Shown here in pieces: positions 1 to 7,864 of a stretch of 64,000 nt of DNA. A program made the position numbers and the translations under genes. Position 1 is the first letter of the stretch. The number at the start of each line of letters is the position of its first letter. The stretch is from Actinomycetes bacterium. Its GTDB lineage: Bacteria; Actinomycetota; Thermoleophilia; RBG-16-64-13. The stretch is from the NCBI GenBank assembly GCA_024637035.1, contig JAGXFW010000024.1, forward strand, positions 62,001-126,000, given 5' to 3'. The notes beneath the pieces are model-generated. The model saw only the letters and a list, made by a program, of their open reading frames with translations. It searched no databases and was not told the DNA's origin.

Positions 1-885
1 AGGGTGCTCCGGTTGGGTATCATCCTTCTGGGCATACGTCTTTCCATCGGCGACGTGTTCAGCCTGGGTGCATACGGTGTGCCCATCGTCGTGATCTGCG
101 TGGCGGCCGCCCTGTTCCTCACCACCCGCCTTAACCGCCTGCTCGGACTTCCCGGGCGCCTGGGGGCGCTGATCGCCGTGGGAACGTCGATCTGTGGCGT
201 CACGGCGATCGTGGCCACGGCCCCCGTGATCGAGGCGGAGGAAGACGAAGTGGCGTATGCCGTCGCGGTCATCACCGTGTTCGGACTGATGGCCACACTG
301 CTGTATCCCTTCGTGGCCCACCTCGTCTTCGGGGGACGCGAGGTGGAAGTGGGGCTCTTCCTGGGTACGGCCGTGCACGATACGTCGCAGGTGGTGGGAG
401 CCGCCTCGGTGTACGCGGACATGTTCGGTGCGCCCCGGGTGCTGGACGTAGCCACGGTCACCAAACTGGTGCGCAACGTGTTCATGCTGGCGGTCATCCC
501 GCTGGTGGCCTTCCACCATGCGCGGAGCAGCGGAGGTCAAGAGCAGTCTGGGAAGATCCCACTTGCCCGGCTGTTCCCGCAGTTCATCTTGGGCTTCCTT
601 CTCTTGGCGGTGCTGCGCTCGATAGGAGATTCGGGCGTAGGCGGCGGGGATAACGCGTTCGGGGTGTGGGACGCCTCCGCCTGGACCTCTCTGCACGGCA
701 CGCTCAAGACCTGGGCCGAGTACCTGCTGGTGGTCGCGCTTGCCGGCGTGGGGTTGAGCACGGATTTCCGCAGTTTCGGCCGGCTCGGGCTCAAGCCGTT
801 CCTGGTCGGGCTCGGGGCCGCGTTGGCGGTGGGGGTAGTGAGTTTTGCCGCGATCTCGGCGCTTGGAAGCCTGGTGACCCTGTGA
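1..885 (+). CDS. YeiH/UPF0324-family putative sulfate exporter (5' truncated)
   Basis: This is an integral membrane protein of the YeiH (conserved hypothetical 698, UPF0324) family, which is annotated as putative sulfate or small-anion exporters. The reading frame is open to the window edge. Its first visible residues (LRLGIILLGIRLSIGDV) match the segment that normally sits after roughly 80–90 residues, so the N-terminus lies outside the window and the GTG at position 4 is unlikely to be the real start. About ten hydrophobic segments are visible, including the conserved AVGTSICGVTAI region and the AVHDTSQVVGAASVY motif typical of the family. The gene ends in TGA at 885 and converges on an oxidoreductase. 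The family assignment is firm. The transported substrate is not shown by sequence. Confidence 0.85.
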   Translation, partial: RVLRLGIILLGIRLSIGDVFSLGAYGVPIVVICVAAALFLTTRLNRLLGLPGRLGALIAVGTSICGVTAIVATAPVIEAEEDEVAYAVAVITVFGLMATLLYPFVAHLVFGGREVEVGLFLGTAVHDTSQVVGAASVYADMFGAPRVLDVATVTKLVRNVFMLAVIPLVAFHHARSSGGQEQSGKIPLARLFPQFILGFLLLAVLRSIGDSGVGGGDNAFGVWDASAWTSLHGTLKTWAEYLLVVALAGVGLSTDFRSFGRLGLKPFLVGLGAALAVGVVSFAAISALGSLVTL

Positions 886-892
886 CGACCTT

Positions 893-922
893 CGGCGGCG
901 AGCGGCGAGGCGTCTCGCCGCC
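893..922. terminator. Bidirectional terminator-like hairpin
   Basis: An inverted repeat with 9-bp arms (CGGCGGCGA at 893–901 and TCGCCGCCG at 914–922) lies in the 50-bp gap between two convergent genes. There is no clear T-run on either side. It could serve both transcripts. Confidence 0.5.
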
Positions 923-935
923 GTCTTCGGATCGG

Positions 936-2312
936 CTACCGGCCGATGATCCTCTGAGTCAGTGCCGCCCGGTTCGAGCGGCGGCCGGTGCGCACCTCCA
1001 CCCGGTCGGCGCTGACCATCATCTTGGTGGCTAAGTTCACGCCTAGCCACCGCAACGGCTCCGGCTCCCACCGGCGCGAGCGATGGTCCACCCAGGGCAG
1101 TTTCGTGAGGGCGCTATCGGCCCCGGTGATCAGATCGGCTAGTGTGCGGCCCGCGAGGTTGGTGGTCGAGACACCGTTGCCCACGTACCCGTCGGCCCAC
1201 GCGAGGCCGGCGCCCCGGTCGTACCCCGCCGAGGTGGTCCAGTCGCGCGGGATCGCGACCGGCCCGCCCCACGTGTGAGTGACGCGCGCGGTGGCCGTCG
1301 GCGGCAAGAGCGTCGCGAGGACGGTCTTCAACATGGTGAAGACGGCGGGGTCTTGCTCGTAGGCGGAGTCGATGCGGGACCCGAGGTGGTACGGCGTTCC
1401 GCGACCCCCCAGTGCGATGCGGCCGTCGGCCGTGCGGGCCGCATAGATGATGAGATGCCGGGCGTCTGCCCACGTGGCGTGGTTCGTCCAGCCGAGTTCC
1501 CGCCACACCTCTTCGCCGAGCGGCTCGGTGGCGATCATGAGCGAGTACACAGGCACCAGGGAGCGTCGCATGCCGGGCAGGTCGACCGTGAAACTCTCGG
1601 TGGCCCGCACCACGACCTCGGCCTTCACGCGGCCGGCCGGGGTGTCGACGCCGCCTCGCTCCAGCGCGAGGGCCGGCGTGCGCTCGTAGATGGGCACTCC
1701 CAGGGCCTCGACGACACGGGCGAGTCCGCGGGCTAGTTTGGTTGGGTGGACACGCGCCGAGTGAGGGCAGTAGATGGCCCCGAGCGCGCCCTCGATGGCC
1801 ACGTGCTCGCGGGACTCATCGGCGCCGAGCAGGCGAAAATCTTCCTCGCCGAAGCTCCAGCTTCGCTCGTTGAGGACCTTGTCTCTCACGGTGCCGATCT
1901 GGGCCTGGTTCGTGGCGAAGACGAGGTTGCCGCCCACGTGGAAGTCGCAATCGATGCCTTCGGACGCGGCCACCCGACCGACCTCGTACACCGTGTCGAA
2001 CATGGCCCGCTGCATGTCGATGACTCCTTGGCGACCTGCGACCGCCTCCATCTTCTCGCGTGGGGTGGCGAACCGGGCGGAACACCAACCACCATGTCGA
2101 CCGGAGCCGCCGAAGCCCGCCACCTCCTTCTCCAGGACCGCCACCCGCAAGGAGGGGTCGGCTTTCTTCAGGTAGTAGGCGGTCCAGAGCCCGGTATAGC
2201 CAGCCCCGACGACGGCCACATCGACGTCGATCGGGCCCGTAAGGGAGGGGCGGGGGCTGAAGTCGTCCCCGGCCGTGTCGTGCCACATGCTGATCGCTCT
2301 GTAGTCGGTCAT
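936..2312 (-). CDS. FAD-dependent oxidoreductase, DAO/OrdL-PuuB type
   Basis: This predicted 458-residue flavoprotein belongs to the D-amino-acid/glycine oxidase superfamily, closest in style to the OrdL/PuuB amine oxidoreductases. The N-terminal Rossmann motif VGAGYTG lies at about residues 35–41 and is followed by a GGSGRHGGW segment, which is the usual second FAD contact (GASGRNGG) of this group. A C-terminal GYVGNGVSTTNLAGRTLADL segment resembles the FAD-binding return of the family. I chose the ATG at 2312 because an AAGGTGG-like ribosome site lies upstream. An in-frame TTG at 2336 would add 8 residues and is less likely. It follows an AlaX-like gene on the same strand across a short tandem repeat array. 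The substrate, probably an amine or amino acid, cannot be read from sequence. Confidence 0.8.
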   Translation of the reverse strand: MTDYRAISMWHDTAGDDFSPRPSLTGPIDVDVAVVGAGYTGLWTAYYLKKADPSLRVAVLEKEVAGFGGSGRHGGWCSARFATPREKMEAVAGRQGVIDMQRAMFDTVYEVGRVAASEGIDCDFHVGGNLVFATNQAQIGTVRDKVLNERSWSFGEEDFRLLGADESREHVAIEGALGAIYCPHSARVHPTKLARGLARVVEALGVPIYERTPALALERGGVDTPAGRVKAEVVVRATESFTVDLPGMRRSLVPVYSLMIATEPLGEEVWRELGWTNHATWADARHLIIYAARTADGRIALGGRGTPYHLGSRIDSAYEQDPAVFTMLKTVLATLLPPTATARVTHTWGGPVAIPRDWTTSAGYDRGAGLAWADGYVGNGVSTTNLAGRTLADLITGADSALTKLPWVDHRSRRWEPEPLRWLGVNLATKMMVSADRVEVRTGRRSNRAALTQRIIGR

Positions 2313-2330
2313 ACGATCACTCACCCACCT

Positions 2331-2429
2331 TTTCAATCGAGTCTTCCGATTCTCAATCGAGCGGTACGATCTTCAGTCGAGCGGTGTCGCGCGTTTCGAG
2401 CGGTACGATGTTCAGTCGAGCAGCCTGAT
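2331..2429. repeat. Five-copy 20-bp tandem repeat spanning the alaX 3' end
   Basis: Five adjacent units of 20, 20, 20, 19 and 20 bp fit the plus-strand consensus YTTCARTCGAGCGGTACGAT. They start at 2331, 2351, 2371, 2391 and 2410. The last unit contains the stop codon and final codons of the AlaX-like gene, and the first reaches the ribosome site of the downstream oxidoreductase. Confidence 0.8.
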
Positions 2430-2963
2430 CTCGATCCTCTCCTTGCCCGCACCGGGGTTCTCGCGCTTCAATGAGATCTCGCCCAGTTCGCCGGTGCGTC
2501 GGATATGAGTGCCGCCGCAGGGCACCTGCGCGAACCCCTCGATGTGCCAGTATCTGTGCTGGGCGGACTCGTCGCTGTAACCACTTGCGATCTCCAGGTC
2601 GGCGGCCACGAGGCGCCTCAAATCGCGCAGGACCAGAGGAAATGCCTCGGCGATGCTCCCGGCGGACCACGCGAAGTCCAGGCGCATGATCCGATAGCGG
2701 GCGTACCAGTCGATGGCCACGACCACAATGTCGTCGGGAGTAAGACCGTGATCCGCGGGGAGCGTGTACACGATCTCGTCCGCGCGGACGTCGGCATCGA
2801 GGATCTCGTGGCCGCCGATGGTGCCGCGGTCGGAGTGCTGCCCGCCCGAGAAGGCGAAGGCGACGGTGCGGTCGACAGTCACCTCGGCGCCGTGCACTCC
2901 GGTCACGCGGGCCGTGGTCTGGGTGAGGTATGGGTCTTCCCAGAAGAGCTTCCTCACGGCCAT
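2412..2963 (-). CDS. AlaX-like alanyl-tRNA editing-domain protein with altered zinc site
   Basis: This 183-residue protein matches the free-standing editing domains (AlaX) that hydrolyse mischarged tRNA-Ala, homologous to the AlaRS/ThrRS second additional domain. The AFSGGQHSDRGTI segment near residues 36–49 is the family GGQ.xD.G motif. The C-terminal PCGGTHIRRTGELG segment supplies the Cys149/His153 pair. The usual HxxxH zinc ligands should fall in the MRLHTAxH-type segment, but the sequence reads MRLDFAWSAGSI, with Asp96 and Ser100 at those positions. The protein may therefore bind metal differently or have lost hydrolysis. ATG start at 2963. Its last codons lie in the tandem repeat array, and an FAD oxidoreductase follows on the same strand. 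Confidence 0.8.
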   Translation of the reverse strand: MAVRKLFWEDPYLTQTTARVTGVHGAEVTVDRTVAFAFSGGQHSDRGTIGGHEILDADVRADEIVYTLPADHGLTPDDIVVVAIDWYARYRIMRLDFAWSAGSIAEAFPLVLRDLRRLVAADLEIASGYSDESAQHRYWHIEGFAQVPCGGTHIRRTGELGEISLKRENPGAGKERIEIRLLD

Positions 2964-3068
2964 CGGTGTTGCAGACCCTCCCGCTCAGCTGTCGTCCACG
3001 GTCCGTTGCGGCATAGGCATGTAGGCTACCATGCGTTGGTGCGTGAACGTCATCCGTCTAGGCGTGGG

Positions 3069-3084
3069 GCGGCCGGCCGGCCGC
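3069..3084. repeat. Perfect GC palindrome in the divergent intergenic region
   Basis: A 16-bp perfect palindrome made of GGCC units lies between the divergent alaX-like and cobW-like genes. The 244-bp gap also has a -10-like TAGAGT at 3125 facing the cobW-like gene. Function unknown. Confidence 0.4.
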
Positions 3085-3207
3085 GGGCGCATGAGGCATG
3101 TGTCGGGCGTAGTCAGGCGGTGGTAGAGTGTAGCCGTCGCGCGCTGCTCACCCCGGCTTTGGGCGATCGCCCGTACAAGGCGTTCGTCGCCGGGTTTAGG
3201 AGAAGCC

Positions 3208-4107
3208 ATGGACGTGGATATCGTCGCCGGGTATCTGGGCGCAGGCAAGACCTCCTGTATCCTAGAGATGATCAAGAATGACCCCGATCCGTCACGACTC
3301 GCTGTGTTGGTGAACGAGTTCGGTGACGTGGGCATCGATGCCGCTCTTCTGGGCGAGGGCACCGAAGTCGTCGAGCTTGCCAGTGGTTGTATCTGCTGCA
3401 CCCTGCGCCTCGACTTCCGCACCCAGATCAGTGAGATCGTCGATCGCTGGCATCCGCAACGTCTCCTAATAGAGCCCACCGGCGTTGCCACCGTCGCCCA
3501 AGTCGTTCGTTCACTGCGGCACAGCGACCTCAAGGACAAGGTCGGCGGCGCCCGTGTGTTCGTGCTGGTCGATGCGGTCACGTTCGCCGAGCGATTGCGC
3601 GACAGTCCCGCGTTCTTCTCGTCCCAGGTGACACAAGCTGACGTGCTCTTGCTCAACAAGACGGACTTGGTTCCGCCGGAGCGGACACAGGCCCTGAAGG
3701 GGGTCTTGGAACACATGAACCCCGAAGCGTGGATCATCCCCACCGTCGGCGGCCGGATCGGAGAAGACGCCGAGCTACCGTCTCCACATCCTCTTGAAGA
3801 CCCCGGGGATGCGGAAGTCCTCACCGGTTTGGCATCGCTGAGCTACGAAGTCGACCGCTTGGTCGAGCGGCGGGAAGTCCGGGGACTGTTCGATGGACTC
3901 ATTACCGGGGAGATGGGCCGGGTGGAGAGGGCCAAGGCGATCGTGCGCACGGTCGATGGCTGGTATCGGTTCGATGTTGCCTCGGGGCGGGTCGACGAGC
4001 GTCCATGGAGTCCGGCGCCCGGGGGACGCTTGGTGATAATAGGCACAGACTTGAGCAATGCAGATCTCGACGGGGCCGTGCGTTCGTTCGGCGGGAAGAA
4101 GGCATGA
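3208..4107 (+). CDS. CobW/COG0523-family G3E GTPase (metal or cofactor chaperone)
   Basis: This 299-residue G3E-family GTPase belongs to the CobW/COG0523 group, whose members deliver metals or act in cobalamin and metalloenzyme maturation. The Walker A motif GYLGAGKT lies at residues 8–15. The metal-binding CICC motif, a hallmark of the group, is at residues 61–64. The segment LLIEPTGVA is the Walker B/switch region, and LLNKTDLV is the guanine-specificity loop. The ATG at 3208 has a TAGGAGA ribosome site. Its stop overlaps the start of the next gene (ATGA), a corrinoid reductive activator, so the two are probably translationally coupled. The context suggests a role in corrinoid or methyltransferase activation rather than zinc supply, but this is inference. 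Confidence 0.9.
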   Translation: MDVDIVAGYLGAGKTSCILEMIKNDPDPSRLAVLVNEFGDVGIDAALLGEGTEVVELASGCICCTLRLDFRTQISEIVDRWHPQRLLIEPTGVATVAQVVRSLRHSDLKDKVGGARVFVLVDAVTFAERLRDSPAFFSSQVTQADVLLLNKTDLVPPERTQALKGVLEHMNPEAWIIPTVGGRIGEDAELPSPHPLEDPGDAEVLTGLASLSYEVDRLVERREVRGLFDGLITGEMGRVERAKAIVRTVDGWYRFDVASGRVDERPWSPAPGGRLVIIGTDLSNADLDGAVRSFGGKKA

Positions 4108-5753
4108 GAGTGGAAAGGTACGGCATCGCCCTCGACCTGGGCACAAGCGGCATCCGGGCGCAGGCGGTCGATCTGCGTAGCGGGGAGATCCTGTCCACAG
4201 CCATCACGACGCAACACCCGCTTCCGGGCGGGAACGTCATGGATCACCTGCACTTCGCCGTGGAGACGTCCTCGACCGGCATGTCCTCGATCACCCACAC
4301 CCTGATGATCGACTCTGTGAACAAGGTCATCGATGCCCTGCGCGTGCCGCGAGCTCACGTCGAGCGGGTGGCCATATGCGGTAACCCCATCCAGCTTTCC
4401 CTGTTCCAGGCGATGGAGATCCGCGACCTCGCCTATGCAGGCGAGAGCAAGCGGGCCTCGTTGGGTGTCGAGGTCCAAGCACGCGAGGCGCGCATCATCA
4501 CCGCGGGTGACATCGAGGGGCTCGACTTGCCCAGCGGCGCCGAGTTGGTCGTGCCGCCGGCCGTGCGGCACGAAGTAGGTGCCGACGCGTTAGCCATGAT
4601 GCTCAAGTCGGGCATGCTCGACCGCGATGAGATCGCCCTGGTCACCGACTACGGCACGAATGCCGAGATGGCGTTGAAGATCGGCGACCGGGTGGTGACC
4701 GGTTCGGCTGCCTGTGGGCCGGCGTTCGAGGGTCAGGCGATCAAGTTCGGCATGCTGGCGGCCCCGGGGGCCATATCGGACCTCGACCGGGTCGACGGTG
4801 CCTACCGCAACCTGGTGCTCGACCCACACATGTACGCGGCGGAAGGCGACTTGGTCGATCCTCGGACCGGGCAGGTGAATGGCGAGGGTGGCATTCGGGC
4901 GCGCGGCATCACGGGCACGGGCGTGATGGCGCTCATCGCTCTGGGGCTCGAGGACGGGGTGCTGAGGCTACCGAAGATAGACTCCGCCGATGGGCTGATG
5001 CATCTGGCGGATGGGATCGCCCTCTCGCACCTGGACGTGGGTGAGGTGGGCAAGGCTATCGGCGCCGCGCGCGCGGGTCACGTCACGCTCGCGCACGAGC
5101 TGGGCATCGACCTGGAAGAGGTGAAGGTCGCATACATGGCCGGCGCTTCAGGCACGTACGTCGACGCGTTGAAGGCTCAGGCCATCGGTATGGTGCCCGC
5201 GGCGGTCACGACCATCTACCAGGTTGGGAACACGTCGCTCATGCTGGCGCGCGACCTGGTGCTCGACCCCGAGCATCTGTGGGAGATCGAGCGTATCGCC
5301 AAGGATCTGCGTGCGGCGCACTGCATGTTCGCCGAGGCGCCGGTCTTCAAGCAGGTCTACGTGCTCGAGCTCTCCTACTGGACGGAGGGCATGCCGTGGG
5401 ACATGTACCTGAAGTTCATGAAGCGCGCGGGCTTGCCGGCGCCGCGCGAGCACGCCGTTCCGGCGAAGGTCATCCGCTTGGTGGAGAGGGATATCCCAGA
5501 CATGGGCAGCCGAGGTCTGGCCGTGGTGGAGGATGTGGGCATGTCCATGCTCGCCTGCTTCGAGGGCTGCACCGAGTGCGGCAAGTGCGGGGAGAACTGC
5601 CCCGAGGATGCGATAACGCTTGGCCATGACGAGCAAGGGCGACCTCAAGCGGAGGTGCGGAGTGCTCGTTGCCTGGGTCTCAGCTGTCTCCGTTGCGAGC
5701 TGGGTTGTCCTGAGCACGTCTTCCGTTTCACCGAGTTCCTGCGCGCCAGGTAG
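4104..5753 (+). CDS. RamA/RACo-like corrinoid reductive activation protein
   Basis: This 549-residue protein is an ATP-dependent reductive activator of corrinoid proteins, which returns accidentally oxidised Co(II) to the active Co(I) state. The N-terminal part (GIALDLGTSGIRAQAVD) is the DUF4445/ASKHA fold shared by RACo and RamA. The N-terminal 2Fe-2S domain of RACo is absent. The C-terminus instead carries a ferredoxin-like module with CTECGKCGENCP at about 489–500 and CLGLSCLRCELGCP at about 523–536, as in the RamA activators of methylotrophic archaea. The ATG at 4104 overlaps the cobW-like stop. mtaB and mtaC about 3 kb away supply a plausible client. Whether the second Cys set (CX4CX2CX3C) binds a complete 4Fe-4S cluster is not certain. 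Confidence 0.88.
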   Translation: MRVERYGIALDLGTSGIRAQAVDLRSGEILSTAITTQHPLPGGNVMDHLHFAVETSSTGMSSITHTLMIDSVNKVIDALRVPRAHVERVAICGNPIQLSLFQAMEIRDLAYAGESKRASLGVEVQAREARIITAGDIEGLDLPSGAELVVPPAVRHEVGADALAMMLKSGMLDRDEIALVTDYGTNAEMALKIGDRVVTGSAACGPAFEGQAIKFGMLAAPGAISDLDRVDGAYRNLVLDPHMYAAEGDLVDPRTGQVNGEGGIRARGITGTGVMALIALGLEDGVLRLPKIDSADGLMHLADGIALSHLDVGEVGKAIGAARAGHVTLAHELGIDLEEVKVAYMAGASGTYVDALKAQAIGMVPAAVTTIYQVGNTSLMLARDLVLDPEHLWEIERIAKDLRAAHCMFAEAPVFKQVYVLELSYWTEGMPWDMYLKFMKRAGLPAPREHAVPAKVIRLVERDIPDMGSRGLAVVEDVGMSMLACFEGCTECGKCGENCPEDAITLGHDEQGRPQAEVRSARCLGLSCLRCELGCPEHVFRFTEFLRAR

Positions 5754-5759
5754 GGGGTG

Positions 5760-5780
5760 GGGCGCGCTCATCGCGCGCCC
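5760..5780 (+). terminator. GC-rich hairpin after the corrinoid activator
   Basis: GGGCGCG, a short CTCAT loop and CGCGCGCCC form a strong hairpin just after the ramA-like stop. No T-run follows, so it may only partly terminate transcription before the VWA gene. Confidence 0.45.
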
Positions 5781-5817
5781 GGCGAGCAGGTGACAGCCGC
5801 AGCGTCGGGGTCGCGCC

Positions 5818-7800
5818 GTGAGTCAACACCCGATCACCTTTGAGCACCTCTTCTTTCCGGGACTGAGTCCGGGGGAGAGCGAGCGCCTCGAGCGCGAGCT
5901 CGAGCTCATCGAGACGTCCGCGTGTCTATTCGCATCCGGGCTCTGCGGTCTGGATGTTCACATCAGCTGGTCCCTCGGCCGTGCCGAGCCCGTGACGTGG
6001 ATGCAGTCGCGCGACGACACCCTTTCGGTGCATCTGTGGGTCGACCTGCTCTCACCACGGAACCTGCCCTCCGACTCGGTGACCGGCGAGCCTGTCTCAC
6101 TCGGGGATGCGGCTTCCGCAACAGCCCGGCGTATTCCCATCGAACGGGCCGACTTCCTCCAAGCTTTCCGTACCGGCTTCCTACACGCTTTGGGTCGGGT
6201 TCTGGGGGCGCCCGCCATGGCCGGTCGACAGGTGGGAGCGACAGGCGCAAAGGGCTCTGTCAGCGTCGCCGACCTCGCGACACCTGAACCGTTGGGTTGG
6301 GTCCTTCGTCCACATCATCAACGCTGGCGCCGCCTTCCGACATCTGTGCGCGCTCGTCTGAGCGAACGGGAGACGGTGAGCGCGGTGCGCGGCATTGTCG
6401 AGCATCTCGAGGGAGCTAGGACCGACGCTCTGCTTGCACGCCGTTTCGCCGGAGCCGTCCGCCACCTACAACCCCGTTTCGCCGGTGACCGGGAGCTCGG
6501 CCGTTCCGCCGATCCGGCGGTCGCCCTGCTCGGCTTGCTGGCCCTGGCGATGAGGGCCGGCGGCTCCGACACGATGGCCGAAGCCGCCGCGGTCGCAACC
6601 GGCCTGTCCGGGTCGGAGGATGCCTCGGACGTGCGGCACTCCTCCCACGTACAACATGCGTTCGAACGACTGGCTCCCGCGGCACGGCGTATCGCGGACA
6701 GTGACGACGCCGAGGCTGCGTATCGTCTGGCGGAGTTCGCGGTGTACGATCTTCTCCCGGTGCTTCTGGCTCTGGGCGACGTTGTCGTTGTCCCCGTCCC
6801 GGCGGAACCTCTTCCCGCGCCCCAGAGCACGCGCTCTCCCGTGGATAGACGCGGAATCGCCCAGTTCTGCGGCATTGCCCGAGAGGTGGCTCCCGACGTA
6901 GTCCAGGGTCCGATCGGAACGGTACTCGTCACGCTGCCGCACTTGGTTGCCGGGCACGCTCTCTTCCGCGTCGACCATGCGCTTGCCCGCGATCTCGTGC
7001 CCGATGCGACGCTTTCCGGCGTGCTGCGCGGAATGGTCGGCGAGTACGGTCCTCAGGCGCTCGAGGCCTTCGCCGAGCAGGCGGGACCGCTCCGTCGTGC
7101 GCTGCGAGTCAACTGGGAGCGACGCGAACACGGGCGCTTTCGCAGCGGTACGCACGTGGGTATCACCAACCTGCGCCGCTTCGTGACGGTGGAGGACCTG
7201 CGACTGTTCCAACGCCTGAAGGCTCCGCAGGCGTTGAGCTACTACTTCCACGTACTGGTGGACGTGTCATACAGCATGTTGCACGAGCGCAACGTCGAAA
7301 AGGCCCTGGCCATCGCGTATGCGTTCACCGAACTGCTCCACACGGCCCGAGTGCCGGTCGACGTCACTCTCTACTCCTCGGGCATCACCGAGTTGTATGA
7401 CCACCAGCGAGATACCCTTCAGCCTTGGTTCGGCGGCGATTTCGGCTATCTGATGTCCGGCACTCTGGAGATGGAGGCGATCGCGTTCGCGAAGCAGAAG
7501 GCCGACCGCCTATGGCACCAGCGGAAGATATTCGTCGTTGTGACCGACGGCACTCCATCGACGATCTCGCTGCCGGCGGTAGGGGCATCCTCGCTGCACG
7601 AGTACTACGAGGAGGGGCTGCAGCCCTGGCTGACCGCAGCCGGCATCGAGTTGCTGGCGGTGGGCATCGGTGTCCAACCAGACTACCACCGTCGCGCAGT
7701 GGCACTGACTGAGGGGTGGGATGCCTTGGGCGTGTTCATGGGCCTGCTAGAGGAGATCGTGCGTGAAGGGGCCGCGCGGAGTCGGGACCTCTGGGAGTAG
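5818..7800 (+). CDS. VWA-domain protein, CobT/NorD/CbbO-like partner of a MoxR ATPase
   Basis: The predicted 660-residue protein has a C-terminal von Willebrand A domain with a complete MIDAS metal site. DVSYS gives Asp482, Ser484 and Ser486, SGTLEME gives Thr549, and VVTDG gives Asp577. The N-terminal 470 residues are Ala/Arg-rich and unassigned. This architecture is that of the VWA partners of MoxR-type AAA+ ATPases: CobT of the cobalt chelatase, NorD, and CbbO of Rubisco activase. A matching AAA+ gene converges from the other side 64 bp away. The start is GTG at 5818, with no strong ribosome site. The position next to corrinoid activation and methyltransferase genes suggests metal insertion or conformational activation of a methyltransferase component. 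Confidence 0.82.
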   Translation: MSQHPITFEHLFFPGLSPGESERLERELELIETSACLFASGLCGLDVHISWSLGRAEPVTWMQSRDDTLSVHLWVDLLSPRNLPSDSVTGEPVSLGDAASATARRIPIERADFLQAFRTGFLHALGRVLGAPAMAGRQVGATGAKGSVSVADLATPEPLGWVLRPHHQRWRRLPTSVRARLSERETVSAVRGIVEHLEGARTDALLARRFAGAVRHLQPRFAGDRELGRSADPAVALLGLLALAMRAGGSDTMAEAAAVATGLSGSEDASDVRHSSHVQHAFERLAPAARRIADSDDAEAAYRLAEFAVYDLLPVLLALGDVVVVPVPAEPLPAPQSTRSPVDRRGIAQFCGIAREVAPDVVQGPIGTVLVTLPHLVAGHALFRVDHALARDLVPDATLSGVLRGMVGEYGPQALEAFAEQAGPLRRALRVNWERREHGRFRSGTHVGITNLRRFVTVEDLRLFQRLKAPQALSYYFHVLVDVSYSMLHERNVEKALAIAYAFTELLHTARVPVDVTLYSSGITELYDHQRDTLQPWFGGDFGYLMSGTLEMEAIAFAKQKADRLWHQRKIFVVVTDGTPSTISLPAVGASSLHEYYEEGLQPWLTAAGIELLAVGIGVQPDYHRRAVALTEGWDALGVFMGLLEEIVREGAARSRDLWE

Positions 7801-7818
7801 CGTGAGAGGCGGAACAGG

Positions 7819-7835
7819 GCCGCACGAGATGCGGC
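7819..7835. terminator. Small hairpin between convergent VWA and AAA+ genes
   Basis: GCCGCA and TGCGGC are separated by five bases in the 64-bp convergent gap. The stem is weak and lacks a T-run. Confidence 0.3.
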
Positions 7836-7864
7836 GGGAGGGCGACGCCGAGGGAGTGGGAGCG

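Noticed and set aside
4005-4103. Upstream in-frame ATG for the RamA-like protein
   Set aside because: It would overlap the CobW-like gene by 100 bp and add an Arg-rich segment. The ATG at 4104 overlaps the previous stop in the common ATGA arrangement and starts directly at the ASKHA fold.
3208-4107. Reading the CobW-like protein as the zinc chaperone ZNG1/ZigA type
   Set aside because: No zinc-regulated neighbours or zinc-responsive operator are visible, and the overlap with the corrinoid activator points to a corrinoid-related role, although metal specificity cannot be read from the sequence.
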